Shown here: one piece after another, positions 25,505-34,422 of the stretch | Layout of the letters: each line of letters starts with the position of its first letter | Position numbering within the stretch: position 1 is the stretch's first letter | Source of the DNA: an uncultured Flavobacteriales bacterium | GTDB lineage: Bacteria > Bacteroidota > Bacteroidia > Flavobacteriales_G > Salibacteraceae | Assembly (NCBI GenBank): GCA_943788775.1 | Contig: CALSRO010000008.1 | Coordinates: 1-64,000, forward strand | Direction: 5' to 3' | Length of the DNA: 64,000 nucleotides | Notes under the pieces: model-generated | The model's input: only the letters and a program-made list of their open reading frames with translations | Database searches by the model: none | What the model was told of the DNA's origin: nothing | Program-made: the position numbers and the translations under genes

Positions 25505-26707
25505 ATGCGTATCATTTATTTTTCCCCGCACTCCACGCATGATATCGTAAGTGATGTTGGTTACAGCACCCACCAACGCGAAATGATCTTCGCACTCCGT
25601 GAGTTAGGTCATGATGTGATCCCTGTGATCATTGGGGGTGCGACCGAGGATGAGTTGCCTGTGGCTACGAAAATTCAAAGACCCAAAAAAGCAGTAACGG
25701 CCATAAAAAGTTGGGTTCCAGGAATGGTATGGCGCACATTAAAGGACGCTCGCTTAATGCGTCATGACAAAACCATAGCAGGACCAAGGTTGCGCAAAGC
25801 ACTTGAAAATAACAAGGTAGATTTGGTGTACGAACGATCTGAGTATTTCCTCGGCCAAGGGTCTGCTATAGCGGCAGAGTGGGGGGTGAACCATATCTAT
25901 GAAGTGAATGCACCATGTGTGGAGGAATGGCTGCAATTTGAGGGACGTTCCTTTCTTACCCATAAAGCAGAAAAGGTGGAACGGCAAAAAATGACGAACT
26001 CCACTGGGTTTTGTCCGGTTTCCTCACCCTTGGGTGAATACCTAAAGGATAGATATTCCATTGATGCAGATCGCATTATGGTGATACCCAACGCCATCAA
26101 CTTACAAACAGTGAACCGCGACCTGGATCGATCAGCCATACGATCAAATCTCGGCTATGAAAAGCATGAAATCGTCCTTGGATTTATTGGTGCCATGTTG
26201 CCGTATCATGGCGTAGAACTGCTGCTTGAGGCTTTTATTCAAGCGTTCGATCAAAATAAAAACTTGAGGCTTTTAGTGGTTGGCGATGGTGACCTACTGG
26301 ATAGATTGAAAATGAGGACGGCACAAGTAGGACTAGAGCCCATGGTGCGATTTACTGGAAGGGTGAAGCATGAAAAAGTATGGGAATACATGGCGGCTAT
26401 GGATATTTGTGTCAACCCGAAGCATTCGTGGTATGGTTCGCCAATAAAAACGTTCGAATATGGTGCAATGGGCTGCGCTATTATTGCCCCAAACGAGGGC
26501 AATATGCGGGATGTATTGACACACGATAAAACGGGATGGCTCTATGATGGCGCGGAATCGGGCCTGTGCGATGCTATTCTTAATCTTGCCAGCAATTCGG
26601 AGCTTCGGGCCAGACTGGGACAAGCAATAGCGGAAAAGGTGAAGGTGCAGCATACCTGGAAGGCCAATGCGATTCGACTGGTTGAATTTGCAAATTCATT
26701 GAAATGA
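25505..26707 (+). CDS. Glycosyltransferase family 4
   Basis: This 400-residue GT-B enzyme starts MRIIYFSPHSTHDIVSDVGY. It shows CPVSSPLGEYLKDRY, VIPNAINLQTV, LGFIGAMLPYHGVELLL, LLVVGDGDLLDRL and NPKHSWYGSPIKTFEYGAMGC, where the E of the donor site is preserved. It acts on the inner face of the membrane to extend the repeat unit. The G+C content is visibly higher than in the genes before 24.4 kb. The stop overlaps the start of the membrane protein that follows by four bases. Donor sugar unknown. Confidence 0.88.
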   Translation: MRIIYFSPHSTHDIVSDVGYSTHQREMIFALRELGHDVIPVIIGGATEDELPVATKIQRPKKAVTAIKSWVPGMVWRTLKDARLMRHDKTIAGPRLRKALENNKVDLVYERSEYFLGQGSAIAAEWGVNHIYEVNAPCVEEWLQFEGRSFLTHKAEKVERQKMTNSTGFCPVSSPLGEYLKDRYSIDADRIMVIPNAINLQTVNRDLDRSAIRSNLGYEKHEIVLGFIGAMLPYHGVELLLEAFIQAFDQNKNLRLLVVGDGDLLDRLKMRTAQVGLEPMVRFTGRVKHEKVWEYMAAMDICVNPKHSWYGSPIKTFEYGAMGCAIIAPNEGNMRDVLTHDKTGWLYDGAESGLCDAILNLASNSELRARLGQAIAEKVKVQHTWKANAIRLVEFANSLK

Positions 26708-28170
26708 GCGCAGGAGAAATCATACAACAAATGGGCGCATGGTTGAATAATAAGCGAGTGTTTATGATACTCATGACGATCAATACGCTCGCTTTTTTCA
26801 CGCTTTGGCTGCTCGAACTCAACTTTGGGTTTAGACCTACGGAGCGCATTGGGTGGTTTTTTTACGGTAACGATGCGCATTCGTATTTGGATCCAGTGGA
26901 AAACCTGATTTCTAAAGGAACCTACGCCATGAAGAGTGGGCCAACTGCTTTTCGGATGCCTGGATTTCTTCCGTTTTATGGCCCATTGTATCTGCTGTTT
27001 GGTCAAGCGGTTGGGTTGCATCTTTTTGCACTACTCAACCTCGGTTTTCAAATAGCTACAAGCTTCATTGTATTCAAACTCTCTAAAAAATTCACCACCA
27101 CCGCCTGGGCATTTTTTGTGGCCGCTGCTTTTTCAATGTATCCCAGGCTCATGAGTTATGGCTACATGGGTATGTCTGAGACCATAGCAGCTTTTTCGAT
27201 GATTGCTTGCCTCTATTTTTTTATTCAATGGTTGGAAACCTCGGCAAGGAAGTATGCGATTTGGATATCTGCTTTTTCTACCATTTTGGTCATGCTCAAA
27301 CCCATTGCCATTTTGTTTTTAGCCCTATTGGGTGTTTGGGTTTTATGGCTTTCCATCAGTACAAGGAAAGGATTCAAAGACATACTGCTGGTATTGGTGT
27401 TTTTCTTCGCGATCCCCACCATTTCGCTCTCCACCTGGACCATTCGCAATTACTACGCTTTTGAAAAATTTATTCCGCTCACACCGACTCTGTCATCCAA
27501 GGGTGCCGATCAGGCATTTCGATCCTTTTGCCGAAGAACCGGGCAACAGTTTCAATCTTGGCAGGGCAAAGACGCGCGGGTTTGGTTTGTTCCACCTGAC
27601 AATTATATGTATGATGAGGAACACGCAAAATCAGACCCTTTTCCTTCCTACTTATATACATCTCAATTCAATATTGATTCGCTGAGAAATTTACGCTCAG
27701 ATTGGCATCAAATGCTGAGCGGGACAATGTCCACAGAAGACTCCTTAAAAATGGACCGTGAGATTGAGGCCAAGTTTTGGAAATATGCGCAATCTTTCAT
27801 CGATGAGCATCCCTTTCATTTTTACGTAACCATCCGATTCACTTTCTTGAAAGACTTTATTCTCATTAAAGATTCTTTTGCTCCATTCAAGCACAATAGT
27901 TTGTTTTTTAAAGCGGTTCGAGCGTATTATTTTCTGACTTATTATGCCTTGGTCATTGCTTTTGCGATGGGATGCATAGGACTATTTTGGTACGCTAGAA
28001 GAGAAGCTCGAATTATATTGGGAGTGGCTCTAATATTTATCCTGTTTCATGTTGGAATGGGTAGGATAGAAAATAGATATTTACTACCCGTTGTGCCACT
28101 TTTCGCAGTGGGTTTAGCCATATTTATTGGCTCGTTGCAGCGAGATTTTAAAGTTGACCAGAAAAACTAG
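26704..28170 (+). CDS. Polytopic membrane glycosyltransferase-like protein (GT-C type)
   Basis: This 488-residue protein has about nine hydrophobic segments, starting with VFMILMTINTLAFFTLWLL. The first large loop carries DAHSYLDPVENLISKGTY and a RMPGFLPFYGPLY segment. An acidic pair near the first loop followed by R-x-P-G is typical of ArnT/PMT-like GT-C enzymes, which use polyprenyl-phosphate sugars in the periplasm. It may work with the ArnC-like transferase at 30480 that would make such a donor. It overlaps its upstream glycosyltransferase by four bases and the MBOAT gene by one base. Whether it transfers a sugar or has another role is inference. Confidence 0.75.
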   Translation: MSAGEIIQQMGAWLNNKRVFMILMTINTLAFFTLWLLELNFGFRPTERIGWFFYGNDAHSYLDPVENLISKGTYAMKSGPTAFRMPGFLPFYGPLYLLFGQAVGLHLFALLNLGFQIATSFIVFKLSKKFTTTAWAFFVAAAFSMYPRLMSYGYMGMSETIAAFSMIACLYFFIQWLETSARKYAIWISAFSTILVMLKPIAILFLALLGVWVLWLSISTRKGFKDILLVLVFFFAIPTISLSTWTIRNYYAFEKFIPLTPTLSSKGADQAFRSFCRRTGQQFQSWQGKDARVWFVPPDNYMYDEEHAKSDPFPSYLYTSQFNIDSLRNLRSDWHQMLSGTMSTEDSLKMDREIEAKFWKYAQSFIDEHPFHFYVTIRFTFLKDFILIKDSFAPFKHNSLFFKAVRAYYFLTYYALVIAFAMGCIGLFWYARREARIILGVALIFILFHVGMGRIENRYLLPVVPLFAVGLAIFIGSLQRDFKVDQKN

Positions 28171-29573
28171 TGGTTTTTTCATCTCCGATATATGCAGTTT
28201 TTTTACTGATGGCTTTCGTAGGTTATTGGTCTCTTCAGAAAGTCCATCTTAAATGGCAAAACCTATTCGTCCTAATTGCTAGCTATGTTTTTTACGGTTG
28301 GTGGGATTGGCGATTTCTTTCGCTAATTGCTCTTTCTACCATTGTTGATTTTGTTGTTGCACAAAAAATATTCGCAACTGAAAACCAAAAAAGGCAAAAG
28401 CAATGGTTGTGGCTAAGTCTATGTTTTAATCTGGGAATGCTCGGAGTTTTCAAGTATTTCAATTTTTTCGTGTCCGAGTTGCAGGAATTCTTGGCCCTAT
28501 TCGGAATCCATACCGATCCGTGGACATTGTCCATTGTATTGCCTGTTGGCATCAGCTTTTACACGTTTCAAACCTTGTCCTACACCTTGGATGTCTACAA
28601 GGGTAAAATGGAGCCATCAGAGAGTCTTTTGGAGTTTGCGGCTTATGTCAGCTTCTTTCCACAACTAGTGGCAGGACCGATTGAACGCGCTACGCATTTG
28701 CTGCCACAATTCGCTAAAAGGCGGATGTTCGATTTTAATCTGGCTAAGGCCGGCATTAGGCTCATTGTATGGGGATTATTCAAAAAGATTGTAATAGCGG
28801 ATAGTCTTGCGCCAATCGTAAATGAAATTTTTAATGGGTACGAAGATGCCTCAGGAGCTACGCTCATGGTGGGTGCGGTTTTATTCGCGTTTCAGATTTA
28901 CGGAGACTTTTCAGGCTATAGTGACATTGCCATCGGAACTGCCCGATTATTAGGGTTTGACCTAATGTCGAATTTTAAGTTTCCGTATTTCTCGCGAAAC
29001 ATCGGAGAATTTTGGAGAAGGTGGCATATCAGTTTGTCAACTTGGTTTCGAGACTACATTTACATTCCGTTGGGAGGATCGCGAGGCTCCAAAGTCAAGC
29101 AAATTAGAAACATATTCATCATTTTTTTAGTCAGCGGTTTCTGGCATGGAGCGAATTGGACATTTATTGCGTGGGGTGCACTCCATGCATTATTGTTTCT
29201 TCCCTTGTTTCTACTTGGATCTAATCGTAAGCATCTTCCAAATTCCGATAATGAAGGCTACGGGTTTCGTGAGTGGATATCAGTAGTTATTACATTTTGT
29301 TTTGTATGTATTGGTTGGATTTTCTTTCGAGCCGAGAGTATCGCACATGCTACCCATTACATTGCCTCATTATTCAACTCAGGTGATGTCGAATTTGCAA
29401 TTTATCTGCTATTTCCATTTGTGTTGGTTTTACTCGAATGGCAGTTGAGACTTGACGAACGACTCGAAAAATTGAAATTGGGCCGGTTTGAGCTTCCCCT
29501 TCTCGGCCTGTTTATGGCTCTCGTGTTTATATTCCGAGACAACGCAACAGAATTCATTTACTTTCAGTTTTAG
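28170..29573 (+). CDS. MBOAT O-acyltransferase (AlgI/DltB-like)
   Basis: This 467-residue membrane protein has the MBOAT pattern. It has many helices, VLPVGISFYTFQTLSYTLDVYKG, FFPQLVAGPIERA, FKFPYFSRNIGEFWRRWHISLSTWFRDY, and the catalytic His in SGFWHGANWTF. AlgI-type proteins bring an acyl group, usually acetyl, across the membrane for O-acylation of a polysaccharide. A single-pass SGNH-like protein follows with a one-base overlap and likely receives the acyl group outside, as AlgI works with AlgJ/AlgX. The start is GTG at 28170. Confidence 0.93.
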   Translation: MVFSSPIYAVFLLMAFVGYWSLQKVHLKWQNLFVLIASYVFYGWWDWRFLSLIALSTIVDFVVAQKIFATENQKRQKQWLWLSLCFNLGMLGVFKYFNFFVSELQEFLALFGIHTDPWTLSIVLPVGISFYTFQTLSYTLDVYKGKMEPSESLLEFAAYVSFFPQLVAGPIERATHLLPQFAKRRMFDFNLAKAGIRLIVWGLFKKIVIADSLAPIVNEIFNGYEDASGATLMVGAVLFAFQIYGDFSGYSDIAIGTARLLGFDLMSNFKFPYFSRNIGEFWRRWHISLSTWFRDYIYIPLGGSRGSKVKQIRNIFIIFLVSGFWHGANWTFIAWGALHALLFLPLFLLGSNRKHLPNSDNEGYGFREWISVVITFCFVCIGWIFFRAESIAHATHYIASLFNSGDVEFAIYLLFPFVLVLLEWQLRLDERLEKLKLGRFELPLLGLFMALVFIFRDNATEFIYFQF

Positions 29574-30463
29574 TGAGAAGGTTCATTATCCATATTGTCT
29601 GGGCTGCGGTGTATTTCGCTCTTTTCATAGTTATTTGGCACCTATTTTTCATGAACTATTGGTCCATCCTTGAATCAATTGAGAAAAGAACATGGATTTG
29701 GGGAGATTCACAAATGGTTCAAGGACTTGATCCGAAATGGCTTGAATTGGATAGAGAACCTTTTAGTTTTTCGAGGCATGGAAACGGATACTATGATCTT
29801 GTTTCCTTTTCACATCGTGTTCCAAATAATTCAAATACGATTGTCGGTTTTGGGCCATTGTTTTATCGCTACAGAAATGATAGGTCTCAAGCGGGGTTTC
29901 AAATAGAGGCGATGGAAGCACTAGCCGAGGTGTATAAATCGAATGCATTTGATGTCAATTTGATGCAAATCATTAGAAACAATGTATTTCATGAATTCTC
30001 GACTAAAAATTTTGAATCTGATGGTCATGGACGATATTCAAACCAAGCGGATTCAATCAAGCGGCTTGAATACATTGACAACATTTTGAATGTGATTGAT
30101 AAGCATGATTTCGATGCTCTATTTGAGTTGAAGGATAAATGGTTTTTACATTCTATTTCTGAAATGACCGCGAAATCCAATCAGCTAGCCATTATCTCTT
30201 GGCCCGTTTGTGACCAACTTTTGGATACTGAATTCAATTTGATTCAAAATCATTACGATCAGGTTTTAACTGCTGTTTCAAAAGAGTTTGAAATGCCTTT
30301 AGATACATTGCAAATTGAAGTTGAAATTGACCCTTTTCATGATGCCACTCATTTTTCAGATCAGGCAGTAAATAAAGTAACGGATCGAATGCGAGAGGAG
30401 TTAAAGAATCAATCTGGCAATCGAATTTTTGTTATTCGTTTTAACCACACCCCAGAATCATAG
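29573..30463 (+). CDS. SGNH-like acyltransferase partner of the MBOAT protein
   Basis: This 296-residue protein has an N-terminal membrane anchor (IIHIVWAAVYFALFIVIW). The outside domain carries SGNH-hydrolase marks: a GDS block with D45 and S46 in IWGDSQM, and a D-x-x-H block at D257-H260 in FHDATHFSD. These give a Ser-Asp-His set as in AlgJ, AlgX and DltD-like partners. It starts on GTG, overlapping the MBOAT stop by one base, so the two are co-translated. The likely role is to transfer the acyl group from the MBOAT protein to the glycan on the outer face of the membrane. The domain is too divergent for a named family. Confidence 0.72.
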   Translation: MRRFIIHIVWAAVYFALFIVIWHLFFMNYWSILESIEKRTWIWGDSQMVQGLDPKWLELDREPFSFSRHGNGYYDLVSFSHRVPNNSNTIVGFGPLFYRYRNDRSQAGFQIEAMEALAEVYKSNAFDVNLMQIIRNNVFHEFSTKNFESDGHGRYSNQADSIKRLEYIDNILNVIDKHDFDALFELKDKWFLHSISEMTAKSNQLAIISWPVCDQLLDTEFNLIQNHYDQVLTAVSKEFEMPLDTLQIEVEIDPFHDATHFSDQAVNKVTDRMREELKNQSGNRIFVIRFNHTPES

Positions 30464-30479
30464 ATTTGTACCGATAAGG

Positions 30480-31409
30480 ATGGAAATGAAACCCGTATAT
30501 TCAATAGTAATTCCAGTTTACAGAAGCGAACAGATTATTGCTAAGACCATTCAGCGCATCATGGACGTATCTGAAAACGAGGGTTTCGCCATAGAATTGG
30601 TTTTAGTAAATGATGGTAGTCCAGACAATAGCTGGAGTATCCTAGAACAAGCCGCAAAGCGGGATCAGAGAATCAAGTCGATTAATCTGCTTAAAAATTA
30701 CGGCCAGCATACCGCTGTCTATTGCGGTATTAAGGAAAGCACGGGTGATTTTATCATTACCATTGATGATGATTTGCAAAATCCACCAGAAGAACTTCAT
30801 CATTTGATTTCTAAAATCAATGAAGGCTATGACTTAGTTTTCGCTGAGTTCAATCAAAAAATGCACGCTGGTTTCCGTAAGCTAGGAACACGCATTGTCG
30901 GCTATCTCAATAATAAAATATTCGGTAAGCCCAAGGACTTGAAGTTGACGAACTTCAGGATTTTCACACGTGCAACCGCCAATCGACTAATTGCCTATCG
31001 TACCAATTATCCATACATACCAGGATTGCTATTGATGAGCGCTTCGAAAATGGCGAATGTGCAAACCGAGCATCACAGCCGGGAAATAGGAAATTCAAAC
31101 TATACCTTAGTGAGGATTTTAACCCTTGTCGCTCGATTGTTATTCAACTACTCTTCATATCCGTTGAAGATTGTGAGTGGAGCAGGGATAATCATCAGTC
31201 TGCTCAGCTTTTTAGCGGGAGTATTTTTTATCATAAAATCCATGGTTTTGGGGGTAGAAGTGCAGGGTTGGACAACAATTGTGGCTCTCGTATCCTTTTT
31301 ATGTGGATTTATACTCATCATGCTTGGGATCATGGGCGAATACCTGTCGAGAATCATGAATCAACTCGCCTCCAGTGAGCCATACCAAATCAGGGAAATA
31401 ATTGGCTAG
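30480..31409 (+). CDS. Polyprenyl-phosphate glycosyltransferase, GT2 (ArnC/DPM1-like)
   Basis: This protein of about 309 residues has a GT2 catalytic domain: YSIVIPVYRSE, LVNDGSPDNSW, the metal-binding ITIDDDLQNPPEE and the acceptor motif NFRIFTR. Two membrane helices follow (IVSGAGIIISLLSFLAGVFF and a second near the end). This is the layout of ArnC, GtrB and dolichyl-phosphate mannose synthases, which load a sugar on a polyprenyl phosphate for later transfer in the periplasm. The GT-C-like protein at 26704 is a natural user of such a donor. The start is taken as the ATG at 30480 rather than the TTG at 30429; the ATG at 30486 is also possible. Confidence 0.9.
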   Translation: MEMKPVYSIVIPVYRSEQIIAKTIQRIMDVSENEGFAIELVLVNDGSPDNSWSILEQAAKRDQRIKSINLLKNYGQHTAVYCGIKESTGDFIITIDDDLQNPPEELHHLISKINEGYDLVFAEFNQKMHAGFRKLGTRIVGYLNNKIFGKPKDLKLTNFRIFTRATANRLIAYRTNYPYIPGLLLMSASKMANVQTEHHSREIGNSNYTLVRILTLVARLLFNYSSYPLKIVSGAGIIISLLSFLAGVFFIIKSMVLGVEVQGWTTIVALVSFLCGFILIMLGIMGEYLSRIMNQLASSEPYQIREIIG

Positions 31410-32133
31410 TTACAAGCACTTTGTTATCATCGGGGCACAACGATCGGGTTCCACCATGCTCTATGGGATATTGGATCAACACCCCAGCATTCATATGGCG
31501 AAACCAGTGCGGCCAGAACCGAAATACTTTCTCCATCAAACAGGTCCCTATTTGGATTATAAAGACAAGTTATTTCATCCGCCAATGGATGCGATTTGGC
31601 TGGGAGAAAAAAGCACAAGCTATTATGAAACACCATATGTAGCGGAAAGAATTAAGAACCTCATGCCCGATGCTCGAATTGTGTTTATTATGAGGAATCC
31701 GGTGGATCGGGCGTTGTCGAACTATTGGTTCAGCAAGGAAAATGGGTTTGAAACAAGAACGCTGGAGGAAGTATTCCTACAACCTACGAATCCTATACTA
31801 AAGGCGCAGAAAGAAGTATCTGTCAATCCATTTGACTACTTGGGAAGAGGGAGTTATTCAAAGTACATACAACCATATCTCGATTTATTCGGACCAGAAC
31901 AGTTTTTACCCTTGATATTCGAAGAGGTTGTCTCTGATGTAAAGTTGTTGAAGGTTTGGGATTTTCTTGACATAGAACCCATTGAATTTGTAAGGCAAAA
32001 TGAGTTTAAAAATGGCAGTCAACCTTTGTCGATGAATGAGGAGGTAAGATTGAAACTAGCCGATCATTTTGCACCTTTAAATCAAGAATTGTCTCAAACC
32101 CTCCATTTGGATTTAAGTATTTGGAATAGCTGA
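31402..32133 (+). CDS. PAPS-dependent sulfotransferase
   Basis: This 243-residue P-loop sulfotransferase has the 5'-phosphosulfate motif IIGAQRSGSTML near the N-terminus and the 3'-phosphate motif IVFIMRNPVDRALSNYW, with the segment GRGSYSKYIQPYL typical of carbohydrate sulfotransferases. It uses PAPS to sulfate a sugar. It is unlike the sulfotransferase at 6170 apart from the motifs, so two positions of the glycan are probably sulfated. The start TTG overlaps the end of the ArnC-like gene by eight bases and the stop overlaps the wecE start by one base. Confidence 0.88.
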   Translation: MASYKHFVIIGAQRSGSTMLYGILDQHPSIHMAKPVRPEPKYFLHQTGPYLDYKDKLFHPPMDAIWLGEKSTSYYETPYVAERIKNLMPDARIVFIMRNPVDRALSNYWFSKENGFETRTLEEVFLQPTNPILKAQKEVSVNPFDYLGRGSYSKYIQPYLDLFGPEQFLPLIFEEVVSDVKLLKVWDFLDIEPIEFVRQNEFKNGSQPLSMNEEVRLKLADHFAPLNQELSQTLHLDLSIWNS

Positions 32134-33263
32134 TGATAAGATTTAATATGCCATACCTCTTTGGAGAGGAATTGGAAAATGTGAAAAAGGCGGTGCTTGA
32201 TGGGCGTCTTGCGGGAAATGGTGATTTCACAAAAGCATGTCATGAATTTTTCCAGAATCGCTATGGTTTTGAAAAAGTTCTTTTGACCACTTCGTGTACT
32301 GACGCTCTGGAGATGAGTGCCTTGCTGCTCAATATCAAGGAGGGGGACGAGGTGATCATTCCAAGCTACACCTTTGTTTCTACTGCAAATGCCTTTGCTC
32401 TTCGCGGTGCCAAGATTGTCTTTGCAGATTCAAACCATGATCATCCGAATATTTCCATGGAGTCCATCAGGCAATGTATTTCGCCAAAAACAAAAGCCAT
32501 TGTAGCCGTGCATTACGGGGGAGCAGCTTGTGATATGGACGAACTGCAAAGCATCTGTAAGGAGCATTCCATCTATCTGGTGGAAGATGCGGCACAGGCC
32601 ATAGAATCTTTTTATAAGGATAAGCCGCTCGGATCATTTGGTGATTGTGCCACTTTTTCATTTCACGAAACGAAGAATGTGGTTTCGGGTGAGGGAGGAT
32701 TATTGGTGGTAAACAATGATAAACTAACGGCAAGAGCAGAAATTATCTGGGAAAAGGGAACGAACCGAACAGCCTTTTTTCGAGGTGAAATCGACAAGTA
32801 CGGCTGGGTGGATCTCGGTTCATCCTTTTTGCCCTCCGAACTCATCGCAGCTTATTTGTATGGTCAACTACTTAATATAGATACCATTCAAAATGGTCGA
32901 ATCTCTCGTTGGAATAGATACTTTGAACGGCTGCAAACACTTTCGAGTCGAGGGCTGATCGAGTTGCCAGATATTCCTGCCTATGCTAACAATAATGCGC
33001 ATGTTTTTTATTTGGTGTGTAAATCGGCTGATGAGCGAAATAGACTTATTGATCATCTCAAGTTGAAGGGTATTGGAGCTGTTTTTCATTATTTAAGCTT
33101 GCATAAAAGCTCGTTTTTTGAATCAAAACATGATGGACGAGAATTACCACATGCTGATCGTTTCAGCGATTGTTTGGTGAGAATACCCTTGCACCTTCAC
33201 CTCTCTGACTCGGAAATTGATCACATCTGTGCCGAGATTATAGATTTCTACCGAATGTCATGA
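32133..33263 (+). CDS. wecE: dTDP-4-amino-4,6-dideoxygalactose transaminase
   Basis: This 376-residue PLP enzyme of the DegT/DnrJ family matches WecE/RffA through most of its length. It has FNMPYLFGEELENV, LTTSCTDALEMSALLL, DEVIIPSYTFVSTANAF, VHYGGAACDMD, VEDAAQAI and FHETKNVVSGEGG with the PLP lysine at K181. WecE converts dTDP-4-keto-6-deoxyglucose with glutamate to dTDP-Fuc4N, a building block of enterobacterial common antigen and some O-antigens. The dTDP-glucose genes rmlA and rmlB are not in the window and must lie elsewhere. Fuc4N or a derivative is therefore probably part of the glycan. Confidence 0.92.
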   Translation: MIRFNMPYLFGEELENVKKAVLDGRLAGNGDFTKACHEFFQNRYGFEKVLLTTSCTDALEMSALLLNIKEGDEVIIPSYTFVSTANAFALRGAKIVFADSNHDHPNISMESIRQCISPKTKAIVAVHYGGAACDMDELQSICKEHSIYLVEDAAQAIESFYKDKPLGSFGDCATFSFHETKNVVSGEGGLLVVNNDKLTARAEIIWEKGTNRTAFFRGEIDKYGWVDLGSSFLPSELIAAYLYGQLLNIDTIQNGRISRWNRYFERLQTLSSRGLIELPDIPAYANNNAHVFYLVCKSADERNRLIDHLKLKGIGAVFHYLSLHKSSFFESKHDGRELPHADRFSDCLVRIPLHLHLSDSEIDHICAEIIDFYRMS

Positions 33264-34417
33264 AAGTGTTAATGCTCACAGACGGAATAACTCCTTACGT
33301 AATGGGCGGAATGCAAAAACATTCGTTTTTGTTTAGCGAGCAGATAGCAGCAAGGGGGCATGATGTTACCCTTTTTCATTGCGCACCAGATATGATTGAA
33401 GAAGATGAGGTGTTGTCTCAATATACACCGGGTGCTCGACCTAATTTGAAGGTGTATTCATTTGTGTATAGCGAAATTGATTCACTGCCGGGTCACTACT
33501 TAAGGTCCCAGAAAAGCATTTCCAAACGCTACTTCGAAAAACTGAATTCATTACAACCCTTTGACTTCATTTTTACCAAGGGATTTATGGGGTGGTATCT
33601 GCTTGAGAATCGCCATTTATTAAGATACAATACCTGCATTGGGGTTAAGTTTCATGGCATGAATATGTTTCAAAGGCAAGCGGATCTAAAGGGTGAGATT
33701 CAGAAATACATGTTGCGGTATCCAGTGCGAAGGATCATGTACAAAGCAGACCTGGTTTTCTCCTATGGTGGTTGCATTACCTCGATTATTGAACGAGAAC
33801 TGAAGAAGGGGGATAAGATAGTCGAACTCCCCACTGCTATTGATCAATCATGGGTCATAAATGACGATGAGATATGGGAATCGAATGATGATAGGGTAAA
33901 TTTCTTATTCATTGGAAGATACGATAGAGTAAAGGGCTTGCCAGAATTATATAAAGCATTAGAACAATTGAAATCAAAGTCCGAGAATTGGACATTTCAT
34001 TTCGTAGGCCCTATTCCGGATAACAAGCGACTCGAATATCCAAGGTGCATATATCATGGTGCCATTCAAGATGAAAACCAACTAAAAGGAATTATTGATC
34101 AATGTGATGTACTCGTGAATACAAGTATTTCTGAAGGTATGCCGAATGTTATACTAGAGGCTATGGCAAGAGGTTTAGCCGTTTTAGCAACAAATGTTGG
34201 GGCAACATCCATGCTGATTGATAAAAATGGCATCTTGATCGAAAGAAATTCACCGAACTTGATACTGAATGGATTATTGCGGTTTTTGAAGCTGACTAAA
34301 CAGGAACTGTATAAAATGCAGCTCGATTCACTTCATCACGTACGCCAATTCAACTGGGATAATATCATAAGTGATTTTGAGCGGATTGTATCTTCGGAAA
34401 TTGCCTTGAAAAACTAG
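33260..34417 (+). CDS. Glycosyltransferase family 4
   Basis: This 385-residue GT-B enzyme starts MKVLMLTDGITPYVMGGMQKHSF. It shows VELPTAIDQSW, LFIGRYDRVKGLPELYKAL, HFVGPIPDNKRL and NTSISEGMPNVILEAMARGLAVLATNVG. The E-x7-E donor pair and the GGMQ donor-site loop are both present. It acts on the inner face of the membrane. It overlaps wecE by four bases and lies just ahead of the O-antigen-ligase-like gene; one possible role is adding the Fuc4N-type sugar, which is inference from position. Confidence 0.9.
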   Translation: MKVLMLTDGITPYVMGGMQKHSFLFSEQIAARGHDVTLFHCAPDMIEEDEVLSQYTPGARPNLKVYSFVYSEIDSLPGHYLRSQKSISKRYFEKLNSLQPFDFIFTKGFMGWYLLENRHLLRYNTCIGVKFHGMNMFQRQADLKGEIQKYMLRYPVRRIMYKADLVFSYGGCITSIIERELKKGDKIVELPTAIDQSWVINDDEIWESNDDRVNFLFIGRYDRVKGLPELYKALEQLKSKSENWTFHFVGPIPDNKRLEYPRCIYHGAIQDENQLKGIIDQCDVLVNTSISEGMPNVILEAMARGLAVLATNVGATSMLIDKNGILIERNSPNLILNGLLRFLKLTKQELYKMQLDSLHHVRQFNWDNIISDFERIVSSEIALKN

Positions 34418-34422
34418 TTGAA

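Noticed and set aside
26542-27021. 159-codon - strand open frame across two polysaccharide genes
   Set aside because: It crosses the junction of two well-supported + strand genes and has no recognisable domain or ribosome site.
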